A program made the position numbers and the translations under genes. Below are positions 6,043-13,842 of a stretch of DNA of 13,842 bases, in pieces. Each line of letters begins with the position of its first letter. Positions within the stretch are counted from its first letter, which is position 1. This DNA comes from JBDTYT01 sp040005555. Its GTDB lineage: Bacteria > Actinomycetota > UBA4738 > HRBIN12. The DNA is taken from NCBI GenBank assembly GCA_040005555.1, contig JBDTYT010000040.1, positions 1-13,842 of the forward strand, read 5' to 3'. A model generated the notes under the pieces. It made no database searches, was not told where the DNA came from, and was given only the letters and a program-made list of their open reading frames with translations.

Positions 6043-6921
6043 ATGAGCAACATCGCGCAGGAGGTCGAGAGCCAGCCCGCCTGCTGGACGGAGGCCGTGC
6101 TCAGGGCACAGGAGGCCCTCCAGCGCCTACCCGGCGAAGGGGAGCTCGTCGCTGCGGTCGGCTGCGGCACGTCGCTCTTCGTCGCGCAGGCCTTTGCCGG
6201 CGCCCGGGAGGCTGCCGGACACGGGCCGACGGACGCCTTCCCCGCGTCGGAGTTCCCCTTCGGCCGGTCCTACGACCGTGTCCTGGTGCTCTCCCGGAGC
6301 GGGACCACCACCGAGGTGGTCCGACTGCTCGATCGCCTCGGACACGGTGCCGTGACGGTGGCGATCTCGGCCGTGCCGGAGACGCCGATCGCGACGGCTG
6401 CAGGTTCGGTGGTGGTGCTCGAGTTCGCGGACGAGCGCTCCGTGGTGCAGACTCGCTTCGCGACGAGCGCGCTTGCGCTGCTGCGCTGCCACCTCGGCGA
6501 GGATCTCACCCGAGTGATCGCAGACGGTGAGAAGGCCCTCGGATCGGGGCTTCCCGCCGATCCGGGATCGTTCCAACACTTCGTGTTCCTCGGGAGAGGA
6601 TGGACCGTCGGCCTCGCGAACGAGGCCGCCTTGAAGATGCGCGAGGCCGCGGGATCGTGGGCTGAGTCCTACCCGGCGATGGAGTACCGGCACGGACCGA
6701 TCAGCGTGGCCGGAACGCACTCGCTGGTCTGGGGGCTCGGCGAGGTCGAGGACGATGTCCTGCGCGACGTGGAGCGGACCGGCGCGACCGTCGTGCGGGG
6801 CGATCTGGATCCGATGGCCGAGCTGGTGAAGGTGCAACGGATGGCGGTCGCGCTCGCGGAGATGAAGGGTCTTGACCCGGACCATCCGAGGCATCTCACG
6901 CGCTCGGTGGTCCTGTCGTGA
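6043..6921 (+). CDS. Two-domain SIS sugar-phosphate protein (GlmS-isomerase/AgaS/FrlB-like)
   Basis: This 292-residue cytoplasmic protein has two SIS sugar-isomerase domains like the C-terminal half of GlmS, and no glutaminase domain. The phosphate-binding loops are GCGTS at 40-44 and SRSGTT at 84-89; the second domain begins LGRGW at 183-187. Residues aligned by eye with the GlmS active site are K198 and E201 (EAALKMREAAG) and H217 (YRHGPI). The C-terminal counterpart of the GlmS Schiff-base lysine is arginine, R287 (PRHLTRSV), so it need not be an ordinary aminotransferase or isomerase. Related proteins deaminate amino-sugar phosphates (AgaS, NagB-like) or cleave fructosamine phosphates (FrlB). 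It is the first gene of the transporter operon and is divergent from DeoR, so its substrate or product is probably the effector. The ATG at 6043 is favoured over GTG 6013 because of promoter position. Confidence 0.88.
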   Translation: MSNIAQEVESQPACWTEAVLRAQEALQRLPGEGELVAAVGCGTSLFVAQAFAGAREAAGHGPTDAFPASEFPFGRSYDRVLVLSRSGTTTEVVRLLDRLGHGAVTVAISAVPETPIATAAGSVVVLEFADERSVVQTRFATSALALLRCHLGEDLTRVIADGEKALGSGLPADPGSFQHFVFLGRGWTVGLANEAALKMREAAGSWAESYPAMEYRHGPISVAGTHSLVWGLGEVEDDVLRDVERTGATVVRGDLDPMAELVKVQRMAVALAEMKGLDPDHPRHLTRSVVLS

Positions 6922-6934
6922 AAGGGGAGGCGCG

Positions 6935-8248
6935 ATGAACAAGCGGAGCCTGGCGGTGACGTTGCTGACGTTCGCGATGGTCGCCGGCGCGTGCACCGGC
7001 GGCGGAGGCGACAACCAGGAGCAGCCGAGTGGGGTGGTGAACATCGTCCTATGGCAGGGCTACGGAGCCGTCTCGCAACCGGGGGAGGTTCCGTCGCTCG
7101 AGGGCGACTCGATGCACGCGCTGGTCGACAAGTTCAACACGACCCATCCCGACATCCACGTCGATCTCATCAACTACAGCAACGACAACGCGCTCACGAA
7201 GCTGACCGTGGCGCTGCAGGCGGGCGAGCCGCCGGACGTGACCTACCAGTACGGGTCGTCGATGCCGCAGCTCGCGCAGGCTCCGGGCATCGTCGACCTG
7301 ACCGACCGCGTGGCCGATCCGGCGTTCAACTGGGACGACTTCTATCCCGGCGAGCGCGACGCCGCCACGATCGATGGCAAGGTGCTCGGCGTTCCGGCGC
7401 TCGTGGATAACCTCGCCGTCGTCTACAACAAAGACCTGTTCGCCGCGGCCGGCCTCGCCGAACCGACCGCCGATTGGACGTGGGACGAGTTCCGCGCTGA
7501 TGCGAGGGCCCTCACCGACCCGGCGACGAAGCAGTTCGGGTGGTCGCTGCCCGCCGACGCGAGCGAGGATACCGTCTGGCATTTCGAGGCCATGTTGTGG
7601 GAGGCCGGGGGGGACATCCTGAACGCGGACAACACCCAGGCGGCGTTCAACTCGCCCGCGGGCGTGACCGCACTGACCGCGCTTCGCGACATGGCCGTGA
7701 CCGACAAGTCGATCTACCTGGACTTCCAGAACTCGGGGAAGTCCGACGACCTGTTCAACAGCGGCAAGATCGGGATGCTCGTGGTGGCGCCGTATCAGCT
7801 CGCCGGGTACCCCGATGCGAACTACGGGGTGCAGTTCATGCCCACGTTCCCGGGCGGCACCCACCAGACGATCGCCGGTCCCGACAACTGGGTGATCTTC
7901 GATAACGGCACGGACCGCCGGGAAGCCGCGTGGACGTTCGTGTCCTGGCTGACGGCACCGGAGCAGGTACTCCAGGATTCGCTCGCCGACGGCCACCTCC
8001 CCACGCGGCAGTCGGTCTCGCAGATGCCCCAGTTCTCCGAGTTCGCGACGAAGTACCCCGGCATCGACGTGTTCGCGGCGAACGTCGCGAACGTGCAGAA
8101 GGCGCGCCCCGTCCTGGCCTCCTACCCGCAGGTCTCGCAGGCGCTCGGCCAGGCGATCGTGGCGGTGATGCTCGGCGACAAGGAGCCCCAGCAGGCGCTC
8201 GATGAGGCGGCGCAACAGGCGAACGACATCCTCGGGTTGCCCGCGTAG
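6935..8248 (+). CDS. ABC transporter sugar-binding lipoprotein (family 1 extracellular SBP)
   Basis: This 437-residue solute-binding protein is of the MalE/UgpB type. The N-terminus has Lys/Arg, a hydrophobic stretch and a cysteine at residue 20 (MVAGAC), followed by a Gly-rich linker, as in a lipoprotein anchored on the outer face of the membrane. The lipobox is imperfect because the -3 position is Ala rather than Leu/Val. The mature part starts with the strand VVNIVLWQGYG and contains GEPPDVTYQYGS, the PALVDNLAVVYNKDLF hinge segment and WTWDEFRADARAL, all typical of sugar-binding members. The ligand cannot be read from sequence; several Trp and Asp residues fit a carbohydrate. ATG at 6935 follows GGGGAGG by 4 bases and lies 13 bases after the SIS stop, so it is in the same operon. 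Confidence 0.94.
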   Translation: MNKRSLAVTLLTFAMVAGACTGGGGDNQEQPSGVVNIVLWQGYGAVSQPGEVPSLEGDSMHALVDKFNTTHPDIHVDLINYSNDNALTKLTVALQAGEPPDVTYQYGSSMPQLAQAPGIVDLTDRVADPAFNWDDFYPGERDAATIDGKVLGVPALVDNLAVVYNKDLFAAAGLAEPTADWTWDEFRADARALTDPATKQFGWSLPADASEDTVWHFEAMLWEAGGDILNADNTQAAFNSPAGVTALTALRDMAVTDKSIYLDFQNSGKSDDLFNSGKIGMLVVAPYQLAGYPDANYGVQFMPTFPGGTHQTIAGPDNWVIFDNGTDRREAAWTFVSWLTAPEQVLQDSLADGHLPTRQSVSQMPQFSEFATKYPGIDVFAANVANVQKARPVLASYPQVSQALGQAIVAVMLGDKEPQQALDEAAQQANDILGLPA

Positions 8249-8257
8249 GGTTCGAGC

Positions 8258-9145
8258 ATGCGGATCCGGCGGGCGCTCGCATCCGACCACGCGATCGGAT
8301 GGACGTTCGCCGGACCGGCGGTCCTGCTGGTCATCGTCTTCGGGCTCGTCCCGATCGCCTGGTCGTTCCTGCTGTCGTTCCAGCGGAGCAACCTCATCGC
8401 GCCGCCCCGTTTCACGGGGCTGGACAACTACCGGTACCTCCTCAAGGACCCGACGTTTCGGGAGGCCGCGCGGCACACGTTGTTGTACACGGGACTCTTC
8501 GTGCCGATATCGGTGGTCGGGTCGCTGTTCGTCGCGATCGCCCTCAACCGGAAGATCTGGTTCGTCCGCTTCTACCGGCTCGCGGTGTTCGTCCCCGTGG
8601 TGGCGTCCACCATCGCGACGTCGTTCATGTTCCTGTGGCTGTTCGACAGCACCTACGGGCTCGCGAACTTCGTGCTCGGCAAGGTGGGCCTCGGGCCTTT
8701 CGGGTTCTTCGACAGTACGCACGACGCCTTGTACTCGATCGTCGCGATGACGGTGTGGGGGTGGATCGGGTTCGACGTAATCATCTACCTCGCTGCACTG
8801 CAAGGCGTCCCGCGGGAGCTCATCGAGGCCGCCGAGATCGACGGTGCGGGCCGGTGGAGCGTCTTCCGCAACATCATCGTGCCGTGGCTCGGCCCGGCCA
8901 CGCTGTTGCTGATCGTGTGGTCCTCGATCAACGCGCTGCAGCTGTTCGATGAGGTGTACTTCGTGACGCACGGGGGCCCGCTGCACTCGACCTACGTGCT
9001 GGTGTTCTACCTGTTCACGCTCGCCTTCACGCAAGGGGTCGCGGGCTACGCGACGGCGATCGCGTACGTGCTCTTCGTCGCCATCTTGATCCTCACGATC
9101 ATCCAGTTCTGGATCGGCAAGAAGGTGGTGCACTACAGCTCGTGA
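8258..9145 (+). CDS. ABC sugar transporter permease (MalF/UgpA type)
   Basis: This 295-residue inner-membrane protein has about six hydrophobic helices, starting at residues 14-40. The cytoplasmic EAA loop that docks with the ATPase reads EAAEIDGAGRWSVFRNI at about 190-206, followed by VPWLGP. The size and motif are standard for the first permease of a carbohydrate-uptake-1 (CUT1) importer; the large extra domain of enterobacterial MalF is absent. ATG at 8258 lies 9 bases after the binding-protein stop, with an AGGG stretch just ahead. Its last four bases overlap the start of the next permease (GTGA), which couples production of the two halves of the channel. Confidence 0.95.
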   Translation: MRIRRALASDHAIGWTFAGPAVLLVIVFGLVPIAWSFLLSFQRSNLIAPPRFTGLDNYRYLLKDPTFREAARHTLLYTGLFVPISVVGSLFVAIALNRKIWFVRFYRLAVFVPVVASTIATSFMFLWLFDSTYGLANFVLGKVGLGPFGFFDSTHDALYSIVAMTVWGWIGFDVIIYLAALQGVPRELIEAAEIDGAGRWSVFRNIIVPWLGPATLLLIVWSSINALQLFDEVYFVTHGGPLHSTYVLVFYLFTLAFTQGVAGYATAIAYVLFVAILILTIIQFWIGKKVVHYSS

Positions 9146-10029
9146 GCGCCGAGACCCTCGCCGATCGGATCACCTGGCCCGAGGAGTCGAACGCCGCGTC
9201 GCCGCGCCCTCGCCGATGGCTCCCGTTCTCGCCCTGGCACCTGTTCCTCGTCCCGTTCTCCCTGCTCATGCTGCTGCCGCTCATCTGGATGGTCGTGACC
9301 TCGCTGCAGACGCAGAAGGAGTCACTGGTGTTTCCGCCGACGCTCGTGCCGAAGTCGCTCGAGTTCTCGAACTACGCGCACGCCTTGTCGGCTGCCCCGT
9401 TCGGACGGTGGTTCCTGAACACGGCGATCGTCACGGTCGCCGTCGTGATCTCGAACCTGCTCCTGTGCAGCCTCGCGGGCTACGCGTTCGCTCGGATCCG
9501 GTTCTTCGGACGCGAGGTCACGTTCCTCGCCCTCATGGCCACGCTGATGGTCCCCTTCCCCGTCGTGATGATCCCCACGTTCCTCATCGTGAAGGCCCTC
9601 GGCATGTTCGACAGCCTCGCCGCCCTCATCGTCCCGAACCTCGTGAACGTCTTCGGTATCTTCATGCTGCGACAGTTCTTCCGAACGCTGCCCGTGGAGC
9701 TCGAGGAGGCCGCCCGGATCGATGGGGCGTCCCGGCTTTCGGTGCTGTTCAAGATCGTGTTGCCGCTCTCGCTCCCGGCGCTCGCCACGCTCGCGGTCAT
9801 CCAGTTCATGTGGACGTGGAACGACTTCCTGTGGCCCCTCATCGCGATCTTCTCCGAGCGCAACTTCACGCTCCAGCTCGGGCTCACGGTGTTCCAGACG
9901 TCGCACACCACGAACTGGCCCCTCCTCATGGCAGGCAACGTGATGACGATGATCCCGATGCTCGTCCTGTTCCTCGCCGCGCAGCGCTTCTTCATCCGCG
10001 GGATCGCGACGACGGGCCTGAAGGGATGA
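9142..10029 (+). CDS. ABC sugar transporter permease (MalG/UgpE type)
   Basis: This 295-residue partner permease of the CUT1 importer begins with about 30 polar, basic residues, then the first membrane helix (33-55), with five more following. The EAA loop is EEAARIDGASRLSVLFKI at about 188-205, followed by VLPLSLP. GGRWFLNT-like and MVPFPVVMIPTF segments are family hallmarks. GTG at 9142-9144 overlaps the previous stop by four bases. The stop lies four bases ahead of the ATPase start, so four transporter genes are tightly linked. Confidence 0.95.
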   Translation: MSAETLADRITWPEESNAASPRPRRWLPFSPWHLFLVPFSLLMLLPLIWMVVTSLQTQKESLVFPPTLVPKSLEFSNYAHALSAAPFGRWFLNTAIVTVAVVISNLLLCSLAGYAFARIRFFGREVTFLALMATLMVPFPVVMIPTFLIVKALGMFDSLAALIVPNLVNVFGIFMLRQFFRTLPVELEEAARIDGASRLSVLFKIVLPLSLPALATLAVIQFMWTWNDFLWPLIAIFSERNFTLQLGLTVFQTSHTTNWPLLMAGNVMTMIPMLVLFLAAQRFFIRGIATTGLKG

Positions 10030-10033
10030 GCGC

Positions 10034-11149
<1,116 letters not shown>

Positions 11150-11165
11150 TCCGGCCGGGTTCGCG

Positions 11166-12560
11166 TCACGGCTCGGCCTCGAGCCGCGTCGGGACGACGT
11201 CGCGAGCGAAGACGTCGTCCACCGTCTCGGCGCGCTTGATGACCTCCGCCCTTCCACCGGACACCAACACGGTGGCGGGCCGAGGTAGCGCATTGAAGTT
11301 CGCGCTGCTCGCGTCCTGATACGCCCCGGTATCCAGGAACGCGATCACATCGCCGACCTCGACCTCGGGAAGCGAGAGCGAGGTGCCTAACACGTCGAAC
11401 CCGCAGCTGATGCCCGCGAGGTCGACGGGCTCGCCGGGCGCGACGCTCATCTTGTTCGCGACGAGCGTGATCCACGCGTTGTGCTCGATGAGCAGATCGG
11501 GCAGGAACATCTCGGTGGTGTCGAGCTCGGCCCACCTCGGCGGGACCCGCCCCGACTCCTCCTTGATGTTGCGCACGCTCGCCATGTGGATGCCCGCGTC
11601 CGCGTACATCGCTCGCCCCGGCTCGACCTCCAAGGTGATGCCATCGGGGGCGATGCCCACCCTGGCGAGCTCCTCGCGGAGCGTGGCCGTCACCGCGTCC
11701 GCGTAGTCCTCCACCGATGGCCCGCGATCGGGACGACCGGCGCCCCTCACGAGACCTCGCCCGGTGGGATCGCGGGGGCTGGCGAACCCACCTCCGAGGT
11801 CGATCTCGCGCGGCCGCCATCCGCCCCAGGCCTTCGAGAGCTCACCGAGGGTCGCCACGACGCCGCGGACCATGCCGCGCCAGACCTCGGTGTCGTGGTG
11901 ATGGCGTCCGAGATGCGCCATCACGCCCGACACGTCGAGCTCCTCTGCGGCGAGCGCGTCGGGGCCCGACGCGAGCAGGTCGACCGTCGGGATCCCGGGC
12001 TTGTAGGTCTGCGCGAACACGCGGATCGGGACGTCCTCCTCGACGAACTCGGATGACTGCGTGAGCTCCGCATAGTCCGGCCGGACGCGGAAGCGGACGG
12101 TCGCGCGCACGCCCCGCCGCCGCGCGACGGCGCGGACGAGCTCGATCTCTCGGACGCTGTCGAGCGTGATCCGCGCGCCGGCGCCGACCGCACGGTCGAT
12201 CAGGCCCTCGTCCTTCGCCGTCCCGTTCACGGAGATGAGCGAGGGCTCGACACCACAGCGCAGCGCTGCTTCGAGCTCGCCCGGGCCGAACGTGTCGCAG
12301 CCCATCCCCTCCTGCGTCAGGATCCGCCTGAGCGCGAGCGAGAAGTTCGCCTTGATGGACGGCAGCACGTTCACGGGGCCCTCGGGCCAGCGCGAAGAGA
12401 ACGCCTCTTTGAAGCGCCGCGCGTTGCGCCGCAGCTGGTCCTCGGACATGACGTACACGGGGGTGCCGAACCGGCTCGCGATCTCCACCGCGTCGCACCC
12501 CTCGACGAACAGGTGTCCATCGCGAACCGAGAGGCACTCGTCGATCGACGACGTCGTCAC
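11166..12560 (-). CDS. Alanine-racemase-fold (type III) PLP enzyme, divergent diaminopimelate decarboxylase relative
   Basis: This 464-residue protein has an N-terminal TIM barrel and a C-terminal beta domain as in LysA. K70 in LPSIKANFS is the PLP lysine. MGCDTFGPGELEAAL follows at 87-101; IDLGGGF (253-259) and EPGR (313-316) bind the cofactor phosphate; C386 is in ISCGFDVLG; and TGAYQDASSANFN (411-423) matches the LysA end motif. However, the stretch where LysA has RPxxY reads LPDLLIEH (353-360), and CESGD reads CGFD, so residues that hold diaminopimelate are missing. The usual HxHIGS segment reads AHLGRHHHDTEVW (215-227). It is probably a decarboxylase for another D- or L-amino acid or amine, possibly a racemase or epimerase. 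GTG at 12558-12560 overlaps the kinase stop (GTGA), so the longer open frame to 12704 is not used. Confidence 0.85.
   Translation of the reverse strand: MTTSSIDECLSVRDGHLFVEGCDAVEIASRFGTPVYVMSEDQLRRNARRFKEAFSSRWPEGPVNVLPSIKANFSLALRRILTQEGMGCDTFGPGELEAALRCGVEPSLISVNGTAKDEGLIDRAVGAGARITLDSVREIELVRAVARRRGVRATVRFRVRPDYAELTQSSEFVEEDVPIRVFAQTYKPGIPTVDLLASGPDALAAEELDVSGVMAHLGRHHHDTEVWRGMVRGVVATLGELSKAWGGWRPREIDLGGGFASPRDPTGRGLVRGAGRPDRGPSVEDYADAVTATLREELARVGIAPDGITLEVEPGRAMYADAGIHMASVRNIKEESGRVPPRWAELDTTEMFLPDLLIEHNAWITLVANKMSVAPGEPVDLAGISCGFDVLGTSLSLPEVEVGDVIAFLDTGAYQDASSANFNALPRPATVLVSGGRAEVIKRAETVDDVFARDVVPTRLEAEP
11169..11186. other. Hairpin at the junction of two convergent operons
   Basis: CGGCTCG at 11169-11175 and CGAGCCG at 11180-11186 form a perfect 7-bp G/C-rich stem with a 4-base loop. 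It lies 20 bases past the ATPase stop and inside the last codons of the PLP-enzyme gene. No T-run follows on either strand, so it is at most a weak or pause-type terminator. G/C-rich coding DNA often makes such stems by chance. Confidence 0.25.
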
Positions 12561-13513
12561 GTGGGGAGTCCCGAGGCTCGAGCCTCGAGCACCTCCGCGC
12601 CCGCGGCGAGCTGCTCGGCCCGGACGGCGTCCAACCGGCCGGCCCCGGCTCGCTCCGCGTTCGCCGCCGCCGCGCCGAGGGCGAGGCATGTCGCCGCCGC
12701 CCAATCGCCTCCACGCTCCAGACCGACGACGAGCCCGGCGAGGAAGGCGTCACCGCTGCCCACCGGGTACGACCCTCGCGCGTACAGCCGCCCGAGCAGG
12801 ACCGAACCCTCCGGCGTCGCGATCATCGCCCCGTCCGCCCCGCGGGTCACGATCGCGGCCCCCTCCGGCTCCAGGCGCGAACGGATCTCGCGGGCGGCGG
12901 CGCCGGCGTCCTCCATCGTCGCGACCTCGCGCCCGAGCAGTCCTGCGGCTTCCTCGGCGTTCACCTTCACGACGTCGGGACGAGCAGCGACCCCTCGGGC
13001 GAGCGCCTCGTCCCTGGCGTCGAGCGCCACGCGGACCCCGGTCGAACGCGCACCTTCGATGAGTCGCGCGTAGCCGTCATCGGGCGCGCCGACGGGAAGG
13101 TTTCCCGACAGCGTGACCCATGCGGCGCCCGGCAGCAGCTCGATCACGACCGCCTCGAGGCGCTCCCAGCCGCCGGGCCCGATGTCGGTGCCCCGTTCGT
13201 AGAACTCGGTGAGACCGCGATCCGTCCGGTCGGCGACCGACAGCGAGGCCCTCGTCTCGCCGTCGGACCACGCGAACACGCCGGGCACGCCCTCGGCGGC
13301 GAGCGCCTCCTCGAGCCATCTGCCCGTGTGACCGGCGAGGATCCCGGTCGCGTGCACCTCGGCACCGAGCAGGTGCGCGGCGCGGGCCACGTTCAACCCC
13401 TTGCCGCCGGGAACCTGCGTGAAGGCGAGCGGGCGGTGGATCGCGCCGACCTCGACGCGTTCGACCTCGAAGAGCTTGTCGACGGAGGGGCTGGAGGCGA
13501 CGCAGACGATCAC
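12557..13513 (-). CDS. PfkB family kinase, 1-phosphofructokinase/tagatose-6-phosphate kinase (FruK/LacC) branch
   Basis: This 318-residue cytoplasmic sugar kinase has both PfkB signatures. The first, PGGKGLNVARAAHLLGA, is at 35-51. The second, YPVGSGDAFLAGL at 249-261, holds the anion hole and the catalytic base D255. KVNAEEA at 183-189 replaces the KPNxxE of most FruK/LacC enzymes. The short N-terminus (IVCVASSPSVDK) and the GGKG spacing fit enzymes that phosphorylate C1 of fructose-6-phosphate-like or tagatose-6-phosphate-like sugars, producing bisphosphates for a class II aldolase. An aldolase is not in the window. GTG at 13511-13513 is chosen because it overlaps the upstream kinase stop by four bases (GTGA), and the first strand follows directly; the frame open to 13636 is not used. 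Confidence 0.9.
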   Translation of the reverse strand: MIVCVASSPSVDKLFEVERVEVGAIHRPLAFTQVPGGKGLNVARAAHLLGAEVHATGILAGHTGRWLEEALAAEGVPGVFAWSDGETRASLSVADRTDRGLTEFYERGTDIGPGGWERLEAVVIELLPGAAWVTLSGNLPVGAPDDGYARLIEGARSTGVRVALDARDEALARGVAARPDVVKVNAEEAAGLLGREVATMEDAGAAAREIRSRLEPEGAAIVTRGADGAMIATPEGSVLLGRLYARGSYPVGSGDAFLAGLVVGLERGGDWAAATCLALGAAAANAERAGAGRLDAVRAEQLAAGAEVLEARASGLPT

Positions 13514-13842
13514 GCGACGGTCTCCAGCGCGGCGAGCGCTTCGTCCATCGTGGGCTGGGCCTGCGTCCCTCCGGCCGCGCGCGTCGACAACGATCCACAC
13601 GCCACAGCAACCGAGAGGCAGCGCGCCAGCGGCCATCCTCGGAGCCGCCCGGCGATGAAGCCGGCGTCGAAATTGTCACCCGCCCCGGTCGTGTCGACCA
13701 CGTCGGCGGGGATCGACTCCGAGCGAACGACCTCGTCCCCCTGGATGACGAGTCCACCTCCCTGTCCGAACTTGATCGCCACGACCCCCCCGTGCCCGGC
13801 GAGGGCCTGCGCCGCAACATCGATGTCGTCCACACCGGTGAT
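13510..13842 (-). CDS. PfkB/ribokinase-family sugar kinase (C-terminal part, cut by window end)
   Basis: The window holds the last 110 residues. The C-terminal PfkB signature is intact, DTTGAGDNFDAGFIAG at about 50-65, with the catalytic aspartate in GAGD. It is preceded by the strand VVAIKFGQGGGLV that holds the nucleotide-binding Gly-rich turn. This half is much closer to ribokinase/2-keto-3-deoxygluconate kinase/fructokinase types than to the neighbouring FruK/LacC-like kinase, so the two genes encode different steps and are not a recent duplication. Substrate cannot be told without the N-terminal lid. Its stop overlaps the next start (GTGA), making it an upstream cistron of the kinase-kinase-PLP enzyme operon, whose promoter must lie beyond 13842. 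Confidence 0.9.
   Translation of the reverse strand: MTGVDDIDVAAQALAGHGGVVAIKFGQGGGLVIQGDEVVRSESIPADVVDTTGAGDNFDAGFIAGRLRGWPLARCLSVAVACGSLSTRAAGGTQAQPTMDEALAALETVA

Noticed and set aside
5976..6170. Longer N-terminus for the DeoR regulator (open to 6170)
   Set aside because: The extra 65 residues overlap the start of the SIS gene and both promoters, look random, and precede the usual DeoR N-terminus.
7049..9133. A 694-residue open frame on the minus strand opposite the binding protein and first permease
   Set aside because: It lies antisense to two clearly recognisable genes and is made of Arg/Asp/Glu/His/Val-rich low-complexity sequence with no motif, as expected from a G+C-rich shadow frame.
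12166..13073. Plus-strand open frames opposite the PLP enzyme and second kinase
   Set aside because: Arg/Pro/Ser-rich shadow frames opposite strongly supported kinase and PLP-enzyme sequences.

Overview
This window looks like chromosomal DNA of a high-G+C bacterium, most likely an actinobacterium. The evidence is the very strong G/C preference at third codon positions, frequent GTG starts, several genes that look leaderless, and proteins resembling typical actinobacterial SIS, DeoR and stand-alone AsnC-domain proteins. No RNA gene, insertion sequence, CRISPR array or phage gene was seen. Genes are packed tightly and no gene-free stretch reaches 300 bases.

Layout. (1) 1-2745 is a mixed housekeeping-like edge: a pirin fragment and a stand-alone Lrp/AsnC ligand-binding domain on the minus strand, a 59-residue half-proline micro-ORF with a strong ribosome binding site on the plus strand, then an MFS transporter and a VOC/glyoxalase-fold protein on the minus strand. 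(2) 2828-5975 holds a GH4-type NAD-dependent glycosidase (plus) running head-on into a minus-strand pair, a DeoR-family regulator translationally coupled to an amidohydrolase. (3) 6043-11149 is a plus-strand operon, divergent from the DeoR gene: a two-domain SIS sugar-phosphate protein, a solute-binding lipoprotein, two ABC permeases and a MalK/UgpC-type ATPase. (4) 11166-13842 is a minus-strand operon, cut by the window end: a PfkB/ribokinase-family kinase (C-terminal part), a second PfkB kinase of the 1-phosphofructokinase/tagatose-6-phosphate kinase branch, and an alanine-racemase-fold PLP enzyme related to diaminopimelate decarboxylase. It stops 16 bases from the end of the ABC operon.

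How the genes may work together (inference). Regions 2-4 read as one uptake-and-catabolism locus for a sugar conjugate, most likely an amino sugar or sugar amine. The ABC system imports the unphosphorylated compound. GH4 hydrolyses a glycosidic bond. One kinase phosphorylates the sugar, the SIS protein converts or cleaves the sugar phosphate, and the second kinase makes a bisphosphate for an aldolase not seen here. The amidohydrolase could remove an acyl group or open a ring, and the PLP enzyme would act on an amine or amino-acid part. DeoR would sense a sugar phosphate. The unusual parts are the PLP enzyme, which appears to have lost the Arg/Tyr and Glu substrate-binding positions of diaminopimelate decarboxylase, and the SIS protein, whose counterpart of the GlmS C-terminal Schiff-base lysine is arginine. 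Both suggest chemistry that cannot be assigned from known relatives.
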